From the NCBI GenBank assembly GCA_035041965.1, contig JAPYMA010001075.1:30320-94319 (forward strand): 64,000 nucleotides of DNA, in the 5' to 3' direction. This document shows, in pieces, positions 37,934 to 52,900 of this stretch. The notes under the pieces are model-generated. The model searched no databases. It was not told the DNA's origin and worked only from the letters and a program-made list of their open reading frames with translations. The stretch's first letter is position 1. Every line of letters begins with the position of its first letter. The stretch comes from Anisakis pegreffii. Its lineage: Eukaryota; Nematoda; Chromadorea; Rhabditida; Anisakidae. The translations under genes were made by a program, and so were the position numbers.

Positions 37934-40900
37934 GTAGGTACCAATTTTTTATCATCTTTCTTCGAATTATTATCACAACAATTGATCCCTCACCGTCATT
38001 GATCTAAACAATGATCTGATCGATAGATATGGTATTTTGTAAACAATTGATAAAGTTCCTTACATAAATCGTAAATATTGTTTTATCCTGTAATTTATCT
38101 TAAGCGCAACGAACAAATAATTGCACTGTCCGTTCATACGTTTGCATGCTTTCACTTTGCATGGATGCAGATTATTGACCGCAGAAGTTTTGATGATTAC
38201 GTTCGAATGTTTGTTGAGATCAAAGAGATGAAACGGGAAGGAAGATAGGCACTGTCTCCTTTCATTATGATTGATATTCTTGACAGAGGTGCTCTTGATA
38301 AATGGATGTATACTAATATTCGTGACAAATCATCAACTAAAAGTCACTATTTTCAATCATTGCCATGTGCTTACCAAGCCCTTTATGAGACTGTCGAAGA
38401 CTTCATAAGGAACTGTATCGACTGGATATTGTTTTATGCTTTCATGATTTATTACTAGCATTAAAACTGATTGATAGGCCAATAGCGATTGGTTATTGTT
38501 ATTGGTTAGACACCATATTAGACTGGATCGCCTGATTCGAAAATCGTTTTGCAAATTCATCAGTAGTATTAGCCTGTCGGATATATAATAGTAGACGATC
38601 AACTCTTGTGGGTTTACATCTATTCGTAAGTGACGGCTCGAGCAATCTGCCGCATGCGGCGATTGGATGAATGTTGTTTAACAAAACCCACTCACCAGGG
38701 CTCAATTTTTTGTAATATTTCTTTTTGATTTATTTGTACGTACCAATCATCGAGTAAGTATATTTAACAGAATAAAATGCTGATGATCATATAACATCAG
38801 TAATTATATCATATCATAGTTTCTTTAAGTTGTGAATTTGGAATTTCGTTAATTGATTAACGTCAGTGAAGTCTAATAGTGCCAATAAATATTCATAAAT
38901 AATCTGATTATAGTTTTGTCTGTTGATTTATATCTTATTATTATTTCATGGAGGGGAGAAGGGATATGGGAGAAATTGTTTTTCACCTAATTCGCTAGTG
39001 GAATTTGTTAGAGATCAGGTTTCATGAGGAAAGCCATCAATGAGATAGGAAACAGCTGAATCACAACCAGGTCACAGTGGTTAATGCTCAAATGCTGACA
39101 GTAATTCCCTCATAGCGTTGTTCCTCGAATCTCTGAATACTTATCCTATTCCCACTTCTTGGTCACACACTGAACTCGAGCGACAATCCCTCATAGAAAC
39201 CATACACATTTCAATCCATCAATAATAGTTTACGCTCGGAAGAATTGAGTCGATTCAAACAAATCATTCATTATAAACTAATCACTGAGAAATTGTGCTT
39301 CAATTAAGCAACGATCCGGAGCGAGGTTCGAGTTCCGACGCCTTACTACCAATGACGTGCAAGTAAGCATGGAGTCATTTACATTTAAGGAATGTGAAGA
39401 ACAGACTGATATTGCTCAGTTTGGAGAGTTTTCTCTCGATTGAATAGGAAGACAAACATCAGAGTCGTGCGAGTCGGAATAAACTTCCCGCGAAAGACCG
39501 TAAATTTTAAACCGAAAGACCAATCTCCACTCGTCATAACTAGTTTGCATCCAGAGATTGATGATTAGGATATTTTACTTCTTTAAAAGGTCCCGACTGC
39601 AAAATCTGGAAATCTCCCTTTTTTCCTTCACTTCTCCTTCTCCCTCCTAAAAACGGGGATCTCCTGTAGAGGTAGCCTTTCACCGTCCGGAACCCTTCCT
39701 TTACAGTCTTGCCTGCTGCAATATCCTTCGTTTCCAAGCTTAATTGTTATAATTGCTATTGTCGTCTCTTTCACTTTTCTGTAACCTTAAGGGAACAGAA
39801 CAGCTCTGAAATTTTGAGATGCGGGAGCGGAAAAGAACAAAATAATTACAAAATGTGAAAATAGAGGACAGAACAACTTACTTCAAAGAGTAGAATAGAA
39901 CAGAACAACGTTGAAGTGTCAGGATGCCGCAACAGAACAGAACAGGACAGTTGAAGGGCAGAATAGAACGGAATAGTTTACCAAAGATGTGAAACAGAGT
40001 GGTCATCCGTCTTAAGTTATCCTCAAATCAAACCACACCTTAAGTAATCCTCATATGCACCCAAATTATCCTCATTTCATCGACATTAACGTCCCTAATC
40101 GGAATCTATACTTTTTATGCACTTCCCTCATTTACCAATACTCTCTACTGACGACACCATTGGATGATTATCTCTTGTGTTCGAACTCAGTTTTTCGGAG
40201 GCAAATTTTACCATCGATAGGGTACAATCTTAGTATATATCGAGTAATCATTAGCGAGTCTCATTCGTCTCAGTCCTTCCAGTGGCAAATAATTAATGAA
40301 CCCTCAGCAGTCAATCTCACCCATTTCTAATAATAATCAAATTGTTCTCGAAGAACCAATCACTACAGAAAATTCAGAAAGCGTTTCAGATTGAAATTAG
40401 CCGTGTTCATCAGTTATATACAAAGATGGCATATTATCAAAATAATCTGTGCATATCCAAATTAAATCACTGTTTTAAAACTTTTGGACTGACGTGATCA
40501 AGTATGAAATTGAGATGAATAGATAAAGGAATTTCAAGCGATGACGGGTTTATGTGCCATGAATAAGGGAACGAAGTGAAATTTGCTGTTTTCATAGATT
40601 GTCATTTCCCGTTTAATCCATTCATTGAATACCACTCGATTGCGATTGTAACATCAATTTAGACAAAAATCAATCAAGTATTAAACAACAGTAGCAGCAG
40701 CAATATCATCTGTTAGCTGGCATTTTTATTTCGTTTGAAACTTCTATTGTTGGTGGGATTATTTTTTTGTCGTTATTATTTTTAGTTATTCTTATTATTA
40801 TCATCATTATTATTACAATTATACTCTCATGACAATAAGATCTACAACAAATCTCCTGTTTATAAGAATTTTGTTGCAGTCACTTTTTTGAACAGTCATA

Positions 40901-43900
40901 TCGTTCAAAGACGTGTTCCCTTGTTTTGTATTGCATTTTATCTAGCGTTCCGAGTGAAACAGTAAACACTTTGCAAAAGTTTCCTCATTTATTCCTCACT
41001 AAAACGAATAGGCGAGAGCAAGTAGATACATGGACTGTTTCATTAGATGTACGGGACATAAACCTATTTACTTACATTTGCTATCGCACATCTTTCTTCT
41101 ACAAACGCCGTCCATCTGTTTTCAACGCAAACGACTGAATGCAAATAGTTTTTAGCAACCCAGTGATTGGGGAAGAAAAAAAAAGAATAATTTGGTTTGT
41201 TAAGGGAAAGATGGATGTTGAGCTGTTTAGACGTATGATTGTTTCTGAAGAATTCTTTATTGTTCAACCAATTCAACGTCAATCACCGGTGGCACCACCA
41301 CCGTGCGATAATTGTTGTTACACTGCCATCGCTTGCACTCAATCACACTGTTGCAGTCACTTTTTTGAACAGTCATAATTATTGAAAACTTATTAAGACG
41401 AGTTATTAAGAGAAAAAGAAGAAATTTGAGCTTTTCAAATTGAATTTTGCACGAGACGTTTGTTGGTGAGCAAAGAAATGCTAATTCGAGATATTCAATT
41501 GTGTATTTCATTCGGTTGGTTAATGCGCTATGATGCGGTTTCTCTTTTGTTACGAACAGCAGCCAACTAGTATCATCGAATGTACAAATGCTGTTAGCTG
41601 TCTGATGCTCAACTATTGCTCTGCAGCTGTTATCTTCTATACTGATAGTTCCTTCGTCCTATTATTTATAGACAATGCCCTCAGGAATATTCGATAGCCC
41701 CAATGTTGTTATCGCGGTTGTTATTGTTGTTGTTGCATTATTAATGTTCGCTGATTCATCATTTCACAGTTTTTGGTACAATTGAATTTAGAATTCAGCA
41801 TTAATCATTAATAAAATATCACTCGAAATGTTTATTGCTTTTAATGATAACCTCACAAAGCATTTTCATTCATTCATTTTTTAAATGATCATTCATATTA
41901 TTTTTTTGAAGTGTTATTTAATATATTGTTATATAATCATATCATATTATATTACATAATCATATACATTACTACTGCTGCTGATTGATCAATAAGGAGT
42001 GAATGCGATTTATTATTAGGTTATCATTCATAAGGCAATTTGTTATTGGGTGATTGTTATTAGGTAATCACTACTAATCGTTAATTGTATGCTTTAAGTG
42101 CCGGTTTCTCAACCGGGAGTGCGAGATGGTATTCCAAGGGGTGTGAGGTAAGGTTTTATAACTTAAAGTAAGCGAGGACAGAGTTCAACGCATAAGTGTG
42201 CGTAAAGTAGGCGAAGATAGACTTGAACGTAAATTTTTGAAAAGGCTAGAACGTATTCTGATGGTATTCACTTATCTACACTAACTGTAGTGTGGATGAG
42301 AGGTACATAGTGGGGGTCTTAAGGGGTGTGAAGAGATTTTAAGTATTGTTGTAGGGAGTGCGAGGACATCTTGAAATTTTCTAGACTGTGCGGGGAAATG
42401 AATTTCGGTAAATGAATGTTTTCGAATTCAGTACGCTGCTATTAATTCTTATTTTGATTCTCATTTTAACTCTTAGGTTGATGATCGTTATGCGGTTAAC
42501 TTCTTGAGCATTTTGTTCATTTAAATGGAACTTTCACTCGAAACCTTCATTCACTGATTCATTTTTGGTGCTTACTAGTATTTACTGTTGCTCTTTTCAA
42601 TTGCCACAACCATTTAGTATGCGTCCATCATTCTACTTCATTTCAAATGTATAATTAACTCTGTGGGTTCTTTTCATCAAAAGAATACTGCTACTTATAT
42701 TAGCGAAAAGTTGTTATGCTACCCTCATCATCATCATTTTATACAAAGCAATATTCCTGAGCTATCGCTAAACGGCTAATATTACATCAATCACTTGACC
42801 GCATCAAGCAAAAATATCATAAAACATAGCATCGGCTAGAAAATACGTTCATATTTGTATTGTTCGAAAGAATTTCAATGATGCTGCCAATGTTTCTTGT
42901 TTCTATCAGGTATAACTGATATTGAGCGAAATTGCTCGCTCGTTTGTGCATGATCATAGACAGTGGTAGGATTTTTTTACAATCGGCGGTGAAAGAAGAG
43001 AGGGTGGGGAGGGAGGGATGTTGCAGTTGGTTTCCAATAAGAGAAGGGGGGATGACTCTTTCAATATGAGCCTCCACTAGTTTCAGTTTAAAAGTAATGG
43101 TGAATCGTTCTGTGGACCAGGTAGAAATATATGGCAATAATTACACCTCTATTCCAACCGACTATCCAAATTTTTGATTTTTTCCTATGCTTTTCTTGGA
43201 GGAATGTGACATACCTCACCTCCTAATCACTGCGTATACCAATAATCATAGAATGGAATAAATGCAAAAATAAAAATCATCAATTCTACAAAAGAAACGA
43301 TCGCTGATTGCTAGAAATGATAGGTTGATCTTCTTCCATTGGGTAGAACTGGAGATCATCAATTTGAACGATCGAATTAGTGGATGATTTTAATGAGTGA
43401 ATAAATCGTTGGTTTTCTCGAATTGTTGGATCATTGTTCGAAATTAAGATGAGAATGCATACACCACAAAAACCTTGGTCGTTTCGCAGAAACGTTCCAC
43501 TGAGGTGCACACAAGCCAACAAATGAAACAGCAAGCAATTCAATTAGCACTGATGCATCAGCATCGCTTCTCCATTGTGCATGTACTCATTATTCATGTG
43601 CACCGTTGTCATCCTGAAGCATAATGCGATTCTTTCTGAATGAAATTATAACGTTTTGTTGGCATTCAGTTGTGCAAATTGATTGATTTTTTATGTTGTT
43701 CATCATAAACACGTCTAGTTGATGGTTTCCGAACAATGAATTTAGGTGAATCGATGCGACCATATCATGGAATTCACATGTTTATTATTATAAAAATCAA
43801 TATCAATGAGTGAACGTTCATGATATTAACGAAAGATATTTTAAGATCAGTCATCAATTGATAAATATTCCAAGAATTAATCACTCACCTATTTTCAATC

Positions 43901-46900
43901 GCAATCTAAGCTTGTTCTCTATGCACTTTTCAAACATCATTGTGATTAATTTGATGACAACCGGTATTGTGATATAGTTTACTGGCCGATTGTTTTTCGT
44001 AGTGCCACGTAAATGGAATATATAATATTTTGTATTAGATGGAAATCGTGACACGATAAAGATATTATCACCATTGCTTTTTTTTATTCCATTGTCAACA
44101 TTATTGTTTTCATTTAGCTTCGTTGTACTATTTCCCTCTTTTGGTGTTACTTTTTAATGTAATTACAACATCAATTGTTACCACTGAATGCCATTAGCAC
44201 TGACGCGGAAAAGCTATTAGAACGATGATTCTTATGCGCTTGTGCTCCGTGCTCCCCTTCGGCCATACGGCAAACTGCAGTTCCTTCTCCCTTTCTTCTC
44301 TGACTTATGAGCGGCAAATCAGAAAATTGATCAATTGGTCAAAGAGTTTACCGCCGAAATTTTGTCGATTGTTTGGAAGGATCAAATCATTGTGTTGAAA
44401 CGAGCATTTTGAAAACATTTCCGAACAACTATGGAATAATTATGGAAAAAAATCAGTGAACAATAAATTACCTACATTTCCATTTTCTCCCTGACACCCC
44501 CAAATTCCTCCCAGTTGCCGACGATGACAACCACTATGCTAGAAAATATTAAAACGAGTACCTAAAATAATATAAGGTGCATGTAAAACTTCAACGCTTT
44601 AGTGAGCAGCGACAAATTCGTTACTGTTTTGTAACAGTATTCAAATTCACTTTGTAATGAATGAATGATTTCTATAAAGAAGAATAATGTAAAGAGAAAT
44701 AATATGATCGTAGAAGTACGTTATAAATTGATGCAGTAGTAAAGTATTAGTAACAATCTCTGGTAGAACAGTTGGTCAGTTGGGTGAAGGAGGAGGAATG
44801 AGGGAAGAGGCAAGCGATATGGATGAGTAAATGCAACGAAAGAATGAATATTGACCGAATGTTCGTCTGTTATAACGAAGAGAAGAAGCCGTTCGGTGAT
44901 ACTACCATCCTGAAAGATCTCATATAAAGGATCGCTTGAATGTCGGTTGTAAAATAAGATTAATTCGCTTTGAAGAATGCATAATGAATACAATTCTAGC
45001 GCTGTGATAACTGCTGGCTGTATTGATCGTCCAACTCATCATAGTCATATCGTTAGATTTTTTGCTAATAATGTTATTATTGCCGCTGTTATCACCATTA
45101 TTATCAATATCATTGTCATTTGCAGTAGTTCATTCTTTTTAATACAAACAATATTATTATTATTATTATTATTATTATCACTACTGTTCCCATTACGTGT
45201 TATCACTTTTGCTGTTGTTGGCATCGTTGTTATAAATCCCTTTTCCTTCCTCTTAATCCTTTCGTCTTCCCATCAAGTATCTTTCAGAGGATGCAAATGC
45301 GTTCATAGATCAATTATTATGGCAACAACTGTGTATCAATAACAATAACCATCAAAGAGAAAACAACATTTTCAGCAGTTTAATAGCATTAGCAATACCA
45401 CCAAATCACCACGAGCAGAAGCATCGTCGTCGAATCGCCATTCAACGACCACAGATATCATTGCCTCGTCCACTTCAACCATCTCAAAAGCTGCATCTGC
45501 AACAGCAACAGCGCCTGGTGGTGCTTTACCCGGACTCGATATGCAACTAGCTTATATCACAAATCGAATCATTGGTGTGTGCGTGTGCATCTTTATTCAT
45601 TTATTGCAAATTCGATAATTAACGCATATTATTTTCAATTCTTAATTCATCATTTTCTACTCTCTGCTGACCTTTCCGTGCAACATCAACAATAGTTATC
45701 GATTCAAAATTCAGATATGCATACATATTATTTGTTGCAAAATAAAATATCTTGATGAGTGAACCGTCGATAGCATAATTATTTAGAGGGCTGATGAAAC
45801 TTCATTTTCGGAGTTATCATTGTCATTGCATTGGTCTTTGATTGAACCATCCCATATCAGATAATATTGTGAAGATTTTCGAGCTAAGTTTATTTCGAAT
45901 TAACTGCGTAGTCTATCCACGCAATAGTAACAATCAAATAAAAATAATCAATTTTTTGCAAACAACTGTTTCGAACGGTTTTCATTGACCAGCGCAACGA
46001 TAGTTCATTGATCATTTGACCCTAATGAGCAAACAAGACGAATCATAGTAACCTACTTCTGAACGAAATGAAACGTCTTTCGCATTCAGCACATAAGCAA
46101 ATGATTATAACATCATAAAATTTTTTGCAATTCATACTACATCACCATATTATCAGTTTAGAATTCACATTTTTTTGGGTGAATCCGAGATGCCACCAAC
46201 TGACCGACGCCCAAAGAAAGTATAAATTCTAAAATGATAATTCCGACATTCGCAATCCGACCGACATGAGTTTTCATCATTTCGAACAATCGAAATTTCG
46301 ACCGACTTTCGGAATTGTCCGGTCGGAATTCGATCGAATTGACATTTTGAATTTCTGACAGTCGAAATTTCGTCCGAAATTGTCGAATTTATCCGTCGGT
46401 CAGATGCCATCACTGTTACGTATTTTCGCTTGTTATTTCCTATCAGTTTTACATTTAATAAGCATACATTTCTAATTAAGCCACTGTTTCTTCATGAACA
46501 AAAAACATTATCATATTGTTATTACATGAATGTCATTAGAATACTTGGTAACAGTTACTGATGATACTGTTATTGCTTCACTTTTGAGACTGACATTGAT
46601 ACTGATACAGTTCACTTTTGATTGAGGCTGTCTCATTGATTAAGCTTAGTTCATCGTTGCAATTATAGCTACGCTGTTCCCTTCGGATGGTACAGATGCA
46701 CAGTACCGGACTGGTCTCAAAGATGCTACAGTTATTCTGAGGAGAAATCATCCAGAACATTACAAGGTTTGTGATCACTCAAGTTCATTTGATGAGGATT
46801 TAAGGTTGATCATGATTCATGCTCAGTTTAACAACGAATTGATACTTTTATCCCTAGTGCTGTTGCTTGTTATTGACACTTCGGAAAGTAATGAAAAAAA

Positions 46901-49900
46901 TTTCATTTGATGTTATCGGATGCTTTTATTTGTAAGATTTTCAACGTATCGAAAAAGCGAAGTGACTTGGGTCGATTGCATCCAGTCGTTGAGTTGGGAT
47001 GGCCTCAAGAGCTGTCGCCGCCACTCGATCGTCTTTGTTCCATTTGTAAAATGTTCGAGAACTGGTTAGCAGTGTCTGGCGAGAATGTGATCGTTGTGCA
47101 CTGTAAAGGTGGATATTCTCGAGCCGCGATTGTTATTGCTGCTTATATGCACTACATTAGTATATGTTCTTCGTGAGTTCATTCATCTTGATGATGTGTT
47201 TATGAATGTTCGTTATAATTTCAAATGTTCATTGCCAACTTATCACAAGCAAATTTCAACCAACCAATGGCCAATGCACTCTCTGCCCATATACGGCAGT
47301 ATTTCACGCAACTGAACGAATGAATAGTAAGAGCGTGGGATGGAGCAGTTGACGACTAAGAAACAGTTTCGTTATTCGTTTAGTCCATTAAAAAAATTAA
47401 TTTAATTTTCATTCGTAGCTGTTTCAGTGAGGAGTCAATCTCGGATCGTTTTGCAATGCAACGTTTCAGTGAACGTTTCATTGGTAACGATGGACAACCG
47501 TCACATAAACGGTACTTTTATTCGATATGCTCAATTGTTCATCTTCATCTATATTGATACCACAAATTTTTATAGATATATTCAAAAATTCTCATCACTA
47601 ATTTAATTTTCTCATTTTTCAGCTATGTGAATTATTTCGCTTCATTATTATCAGGTCGTATCAAAATCAATCCATCAACAATTTATTTACATCAAATACG
47701 ATTTTGTAATTTTTCGCCTCGAAGCATTTTATTGAAAATCTACGAACGAATGCAACCCGTCTATACAACACCTCTTACGTATGTTTAGTTTGTGTTTATC
47801 ATCAAATTTTTGATTCGTTGGTTCTTCACGTTTTCTTCTATTTTGATGATTGATGTTGTTAGTTCATCTCATATAAAATCTTCAATGCAATCAGTTATAA
47901 AGATAGAATAAGAATATTCATCGAATCGCAAAAGTATTCTGCTCAACATGCCCGCACATGTGTCTGTGTTTCAATAATAACATTGAAGCAGTTATATGCT
48001 TCATTCGCCCTAATTGCATCAGTCCATCCACTAAATCCCTCATATTTCCATTGCATATACAGAATTATGTTTCTATTCAATAGTTTGAATCAATCAAATT
48101 AAGTCATTCAAGCAATGTTTCTTCTTATCAGTGAATTTATTCATTACTTAATGAAGTAAGTACAAAATCAAATTAAGATAACAAGATAAGTCGATTATGA
48201 TTCTTTTAAGAAACAAGATGAAAGGTTTATCGTGCTTTTAAAATGATCGATTTTTGTCAATAAGTTCTTCTTTTCTAACATTATATTCTACATCTGGCAA
48301 TTCATACGTTCAAATGATCAGGATGCTTGAGAATGTTCTCATCTCGATGCGCATCCATCAACATTATCTGCTATTCCGTATATTGGTCGATTGATTATTC
48401 ACTTCTAAAATTTTAGTTTTTAATCCGCATCCTTCATCCACTTATAACTCATTTATCCACTTTCATCTTATCGTTGTTGTTGTTGCCGTTGTTTGGAAAC
48501 GCCTTCCGTCCGCTTGGAAACAATAACGTTTGTTTTTCTGCCGATATTATCTGACAAGGCAGCCAGTCAGTCACATTTGTGGCCACTTATTCATTTCAAT
48601 GTTTCATTTATACAGAGTGCAAATCGAGATGACAATTCAATAATTTGACTGAGTTCGTTGAGGATATGATCTGTAGAGCTTGAAGTGGTGCTCAAGTTTC
48701 TTTATTAATAGATGCAAAAGTTTAAGAATTCGGAAGTTTGGATGATGATAATAATGATGCTAAAATAATGAAAGAAATGAATTCTGTTTGTGGTCGATCC
48801 AAATTGAGTTTGGCGTTTGAATGAATTTTGAAAAAAAAACGCAAAAAAGTGCTATCGATTTTTGAAAACAAAAGAAGAAGAAGAATGTTTCAAGCAAATG
48901 AATAGAATAAGCATGCTGAGTTGTTTTTTATTCTACTCCTCTAATAGAATCGGTGCTGGTTAAAAATGTGAAATATTACTATGATGATGATTAATGCTGC
49001 TTGGACTATGTTCCAAAGGCTTACAAGTCTATAGTGATAACTCAAAACATTCGTTTCCAGTGTTCGTTTGTATGTTTGTGAGTAATGCACTCCTTTTCAA
49101 TTCCATTGTGTTTTTCTCCAGTTACTCGTTGATATCATTACGCTCACATTTTCAGTTTTCATTTATTTTTGAGTGAATTTTAATATACTACTGATGAAAG
49201 TGCCTTGTATGGTTGATTTTGATGTGTGAATAAAAAGATAATGAACGCTGAAAATGATAATGAAGGCAAATTGGATGAAACATCACGATTAGCGACCTAA
49301 ATCATTATCATATGAGTGAATGTATAAGCAGTAGTACCTTAATGGCGTTTCGCACACACAACTCGAACTTCATTGAGAGTTCTCGATTACTTCAGTGATC
49401 TCATTTCATACTTGTTGCGGATATTTTGATTTGTAGGCGGTCAATGAAATTCTCATTTATTGTTCGGCTATATCTTTAAACACTGCTGCATTTTACACGA
49501 TTGACTGCTGCACCTTTTGCAGTCAACGAACAAACAACAATAGATATAGTGGCACTTGTTATGGCATAAGATCTTTTATCTTGTTCGCAGCTAGCTTGTA
49601 TAGCCTTCCTTCTTCTACTCGTACTTAAGTTCGCTTGTGCTTTTCGATGAAAACTTATCAATATTTTCTTGTGTTTGTTTCGGTTATGAATTCATGCATC
49701 TAATGCATTGAAAATACTCCACTCTCATCGTATTTTCTTTCAAGAGACCAGAATTCAAGCCAATTTCAGTTGATAGCAACAATTATTGTCTCTGTTTGAT
49801 TGCAAAATAATTACTGCCAATGTTACGATATCACGCAATTACTATTCACTTTTATCCGAAGAATGAAGTCTCAATGAAAAATGATCATTTGCTGAATGGA

Positions 49901-52900
49901 TGTATTTTTCGATGAAATATATGTGGAATTTGAAGCGCATAGTGACTGAATTAAGAAGAGACACACTAAAAATGGAATTCGTTTGCAAATATTGAAATGC
50001 ACTTATCGAAGGTGCCAATTTGCATTGCAAACGATAACACGCATAGGTATCGGTGCATATATAATAGTTTTGCATGCAATAAGCATTGAAAAAGGGTTGT
50101 ATGGAGAGAATACAAGATAATTAATGAGTAGTATTATTGCAGAGAAGTTGGCGGTGGAAGGTCGAATTTTGATACTGCCGATTTACCGATCCGTGGTGAT
50201 GTATTGGTGAAGTGTTTTCAACGAACGAACATCTCTGAACGTTCCGCATTTTTTCGATGTCAGTTCAATACGTGTACATTCGACTTGTCGAAACGCGATG
50301 GCACAATATTTGTGCTGAGATTTAATAAAGATGAATTGGATGGTATTTTTAATGGTCAGTCGTTGTTTCTATATGGATTCATTTGTTGAGAAATTCTAGA
50401 ACTGGTTACTCTAGAATCATTTTGAACAGTGCAGTGATTGATATTTGGTGTTTGTGTTTATACTTGGAAGAGTAGTTGAATCCATCGCAGATTCATTGTA
50501 GTTTTGTTGAATAATCGATCGAATTTCAGATGAAAGCATCGAGAATGAAGCGTTTATTGAATTCGTCTTTTTAACTGACGCACCATCAAACAACAGTGAT
50601 AGAAACAACAATAATAACAGTAGTATCAATAACGTGAACAACACCATTCGTACATCGATTACGAACTGCTTGCGGGCTGATAGCTACGAGAATTTTGAAA
50701 AAGAAGAAGAAGGCGAGTAACGTTTTATAACTGTTGAAGGCTTTTCGATGAAACGAGATAAATGAATGAATATTCTTTCAACATTTCCCAGCGATTATAA
50801 TGCGTTCATTTTATTAATATCATACTAACAACCATATTTAAGTACTTATTTCGGTCTCTTCGTTTATTTATGCAGTCAGATAAACATTGATGTGAACGAT
50901 ATGAACAACTGAATGCTTGAATTTGGTTGAACATATAGATGTATGGATCATATTTCGCTTCTCATACACCAAAACAAAACATAGCAGTTCAAGAACATTT
51001 CAAAAATAGTCCTTATGTTTCGGTCGGTATATTCGAGTCAGTCAAATATTCCTGGTGAAGTTCCACCTACTGTTTCATCGACGCATTGCATCATTCAGCG
51101 TTGTTTCATTAAGTTCACCTCGCCAAATCCTAGTATTGTACAAGTTTCAACGGCACGTTTCATTCTATTATCAATAAGTCTGAATTGAGCTACTGCATCG
51201 GCGAAATTGGTTTATTCTCATTGAATGGACATCAGAATGGATATTTCCGCTGCACTCAGACCTCTTGCACTGCAATTACTTACTAAGTGTCTGATTACTT
51301 CATCACTAAGTGGTTTTTGACTGTTTCGGTTTTCAACAAGTAGTATATACCGAAACTTTTTAAAATTAAAACTGTTTATCTTTAATCGTCATTCGTATTT
51401 CACGTAGCGGATCAATGAGCCGTTTATTCTTCTTATGTTGAATGAGACTAAGTAAGTGAGCAGTGCAGAAAATATAAACATAAAAACATTTGAGAATTCG
51501 TACGTATGTGTTTTTTATATACACATAGATATATTGCGATTCGGTTGTGGTGTCTCTTTCCATACTGAATGATGAATTTGCATTTGGTGTTGTTTTAAGA
51601 AAATTTATGCGAATTAGTTTTCATTGCCCATTCTGTTTTCCAAATATTTATCGATTCAAACCGTTCATCCTCCCTCAATCCCTCATTATTGCTTGCTTCA
51701 CATATCAATTCTTGCTGCTGTTCAGTGAAAAACAAACGTCTTGCTTCACTCTATTCAATCGATCTCGCTCGCAGTTAACTATCTATAATTTTTCTTCATA
51801 TTCAATCGAACAACAGATATTATGCAGATGTGCTTTTTATGTTGTTTTAAATCAGCAACTTTTGCAATCCGTTAGAATGTCTACGATTTGAAACAATTCC
51901 AAATACGAGCTGAGCTTAATGATGCTCTTACGGAGTGCGAATTATCCGGCAGCACTTCAAATCCAAACTTGCTTCTTAGTACTTCTTCTAATTGGTCGTA
52001 TGTAATTTAATTCATTTATTATATTTCGTTTCACTCGACCGGCAAATAATTCATTGATGGTTCTATGTAAAATCTATTGAAAACAAGTTGTTGCTAGAGC
52101 AGTGTGTATTTGTTGTAATTAAATGTTTTCATTATGCAACGATTTACGGAACGAAGGAAATCTGCTAGAAATGTTATCATCTTTATGTTTAGGAATGTAG
52201 CTATTCGTTCAACTTTACCTTAATCTCTGTTCATTCATCTGTTCGTGTTGAGCACTAATGATGGGCCTTATCGTTAAGTACTTGTGTTGTCGTCAATAAT
52301 TTCATTATCATCTTGAATCGTTCGCTTGAACTTTATGCGTTCACATTGAATGATCAAATTTTCACCAATAAAAATGAAACTACCACAAATCTGAATCGAT
52401 TTAAAATATTGTCGATAAAAACTTCCGTCAGTCTTGCCAGTTCGTAATGCCCCTCAATAATGTCATACACGTCCGTCCAGTTGGGATCAGTCGAAGCATT
52501 TTAACACTAATTAAAAGAAATCTTAATTTGCTCTGTTCATATTTTCTCCTTGAACGAACGTTTATTCAGATCGAAGCGAATCGTTACTCGGTGACGGCAT
52601 ATCGGTTGAATACGCTGAAATTCATCGGCCTGCAAATAGCACTGATTCGGGCATTGGTTCAGATTCAACGAATATTCCGAAAGTACGTTAAAATTTGCAC
52701 CTATTTTAATAACGCAATAAACATTCTCAGTGCTGATCACACAAAGTATTAATTGCAGAGTTATTCCGGATTTTCCTCTCTTTTCATTGTTTATTCTACA
52801 AGATCTTATTACATTTTTGCCGAACATCAATGTCACTTTCTTATCATCATCATCTTTATTCATTTTTCACATGAAAACATTCAAATCCTGAGCGGTACGT

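Larger units (their letters stand above)
37934..45375. other. long presumed tensin intron or upstream region
   Basis: About 7.4 kb with no recognised exon. It contains an AGAAC-rich degenerate repeat (39786-39985), a 29-bp perfect direct repeat (40872-40900 and 41349-41377), hAT-like copy B (42096-42402), and (TTA)n at 45150-45178. Open frames such as 40055-40330, 40926-41378 and 44721-44993 have no domain and no paired splice sites that fit tensin. Confidence 0.5.

Noticed and set aside
39280..39360. GGTTCGAGTTCC, like a tRNA T-loop
   Set aside because: The flanking bases do not form a T stem, and no acceptor or anticodon arm can be drawn.
41139..41378. Cys-rich open frame (plus strand)
   Set aside because: It ends in the 29-bp repeat, has no signal peptide and no known Cys pattern, and has no splice partners.
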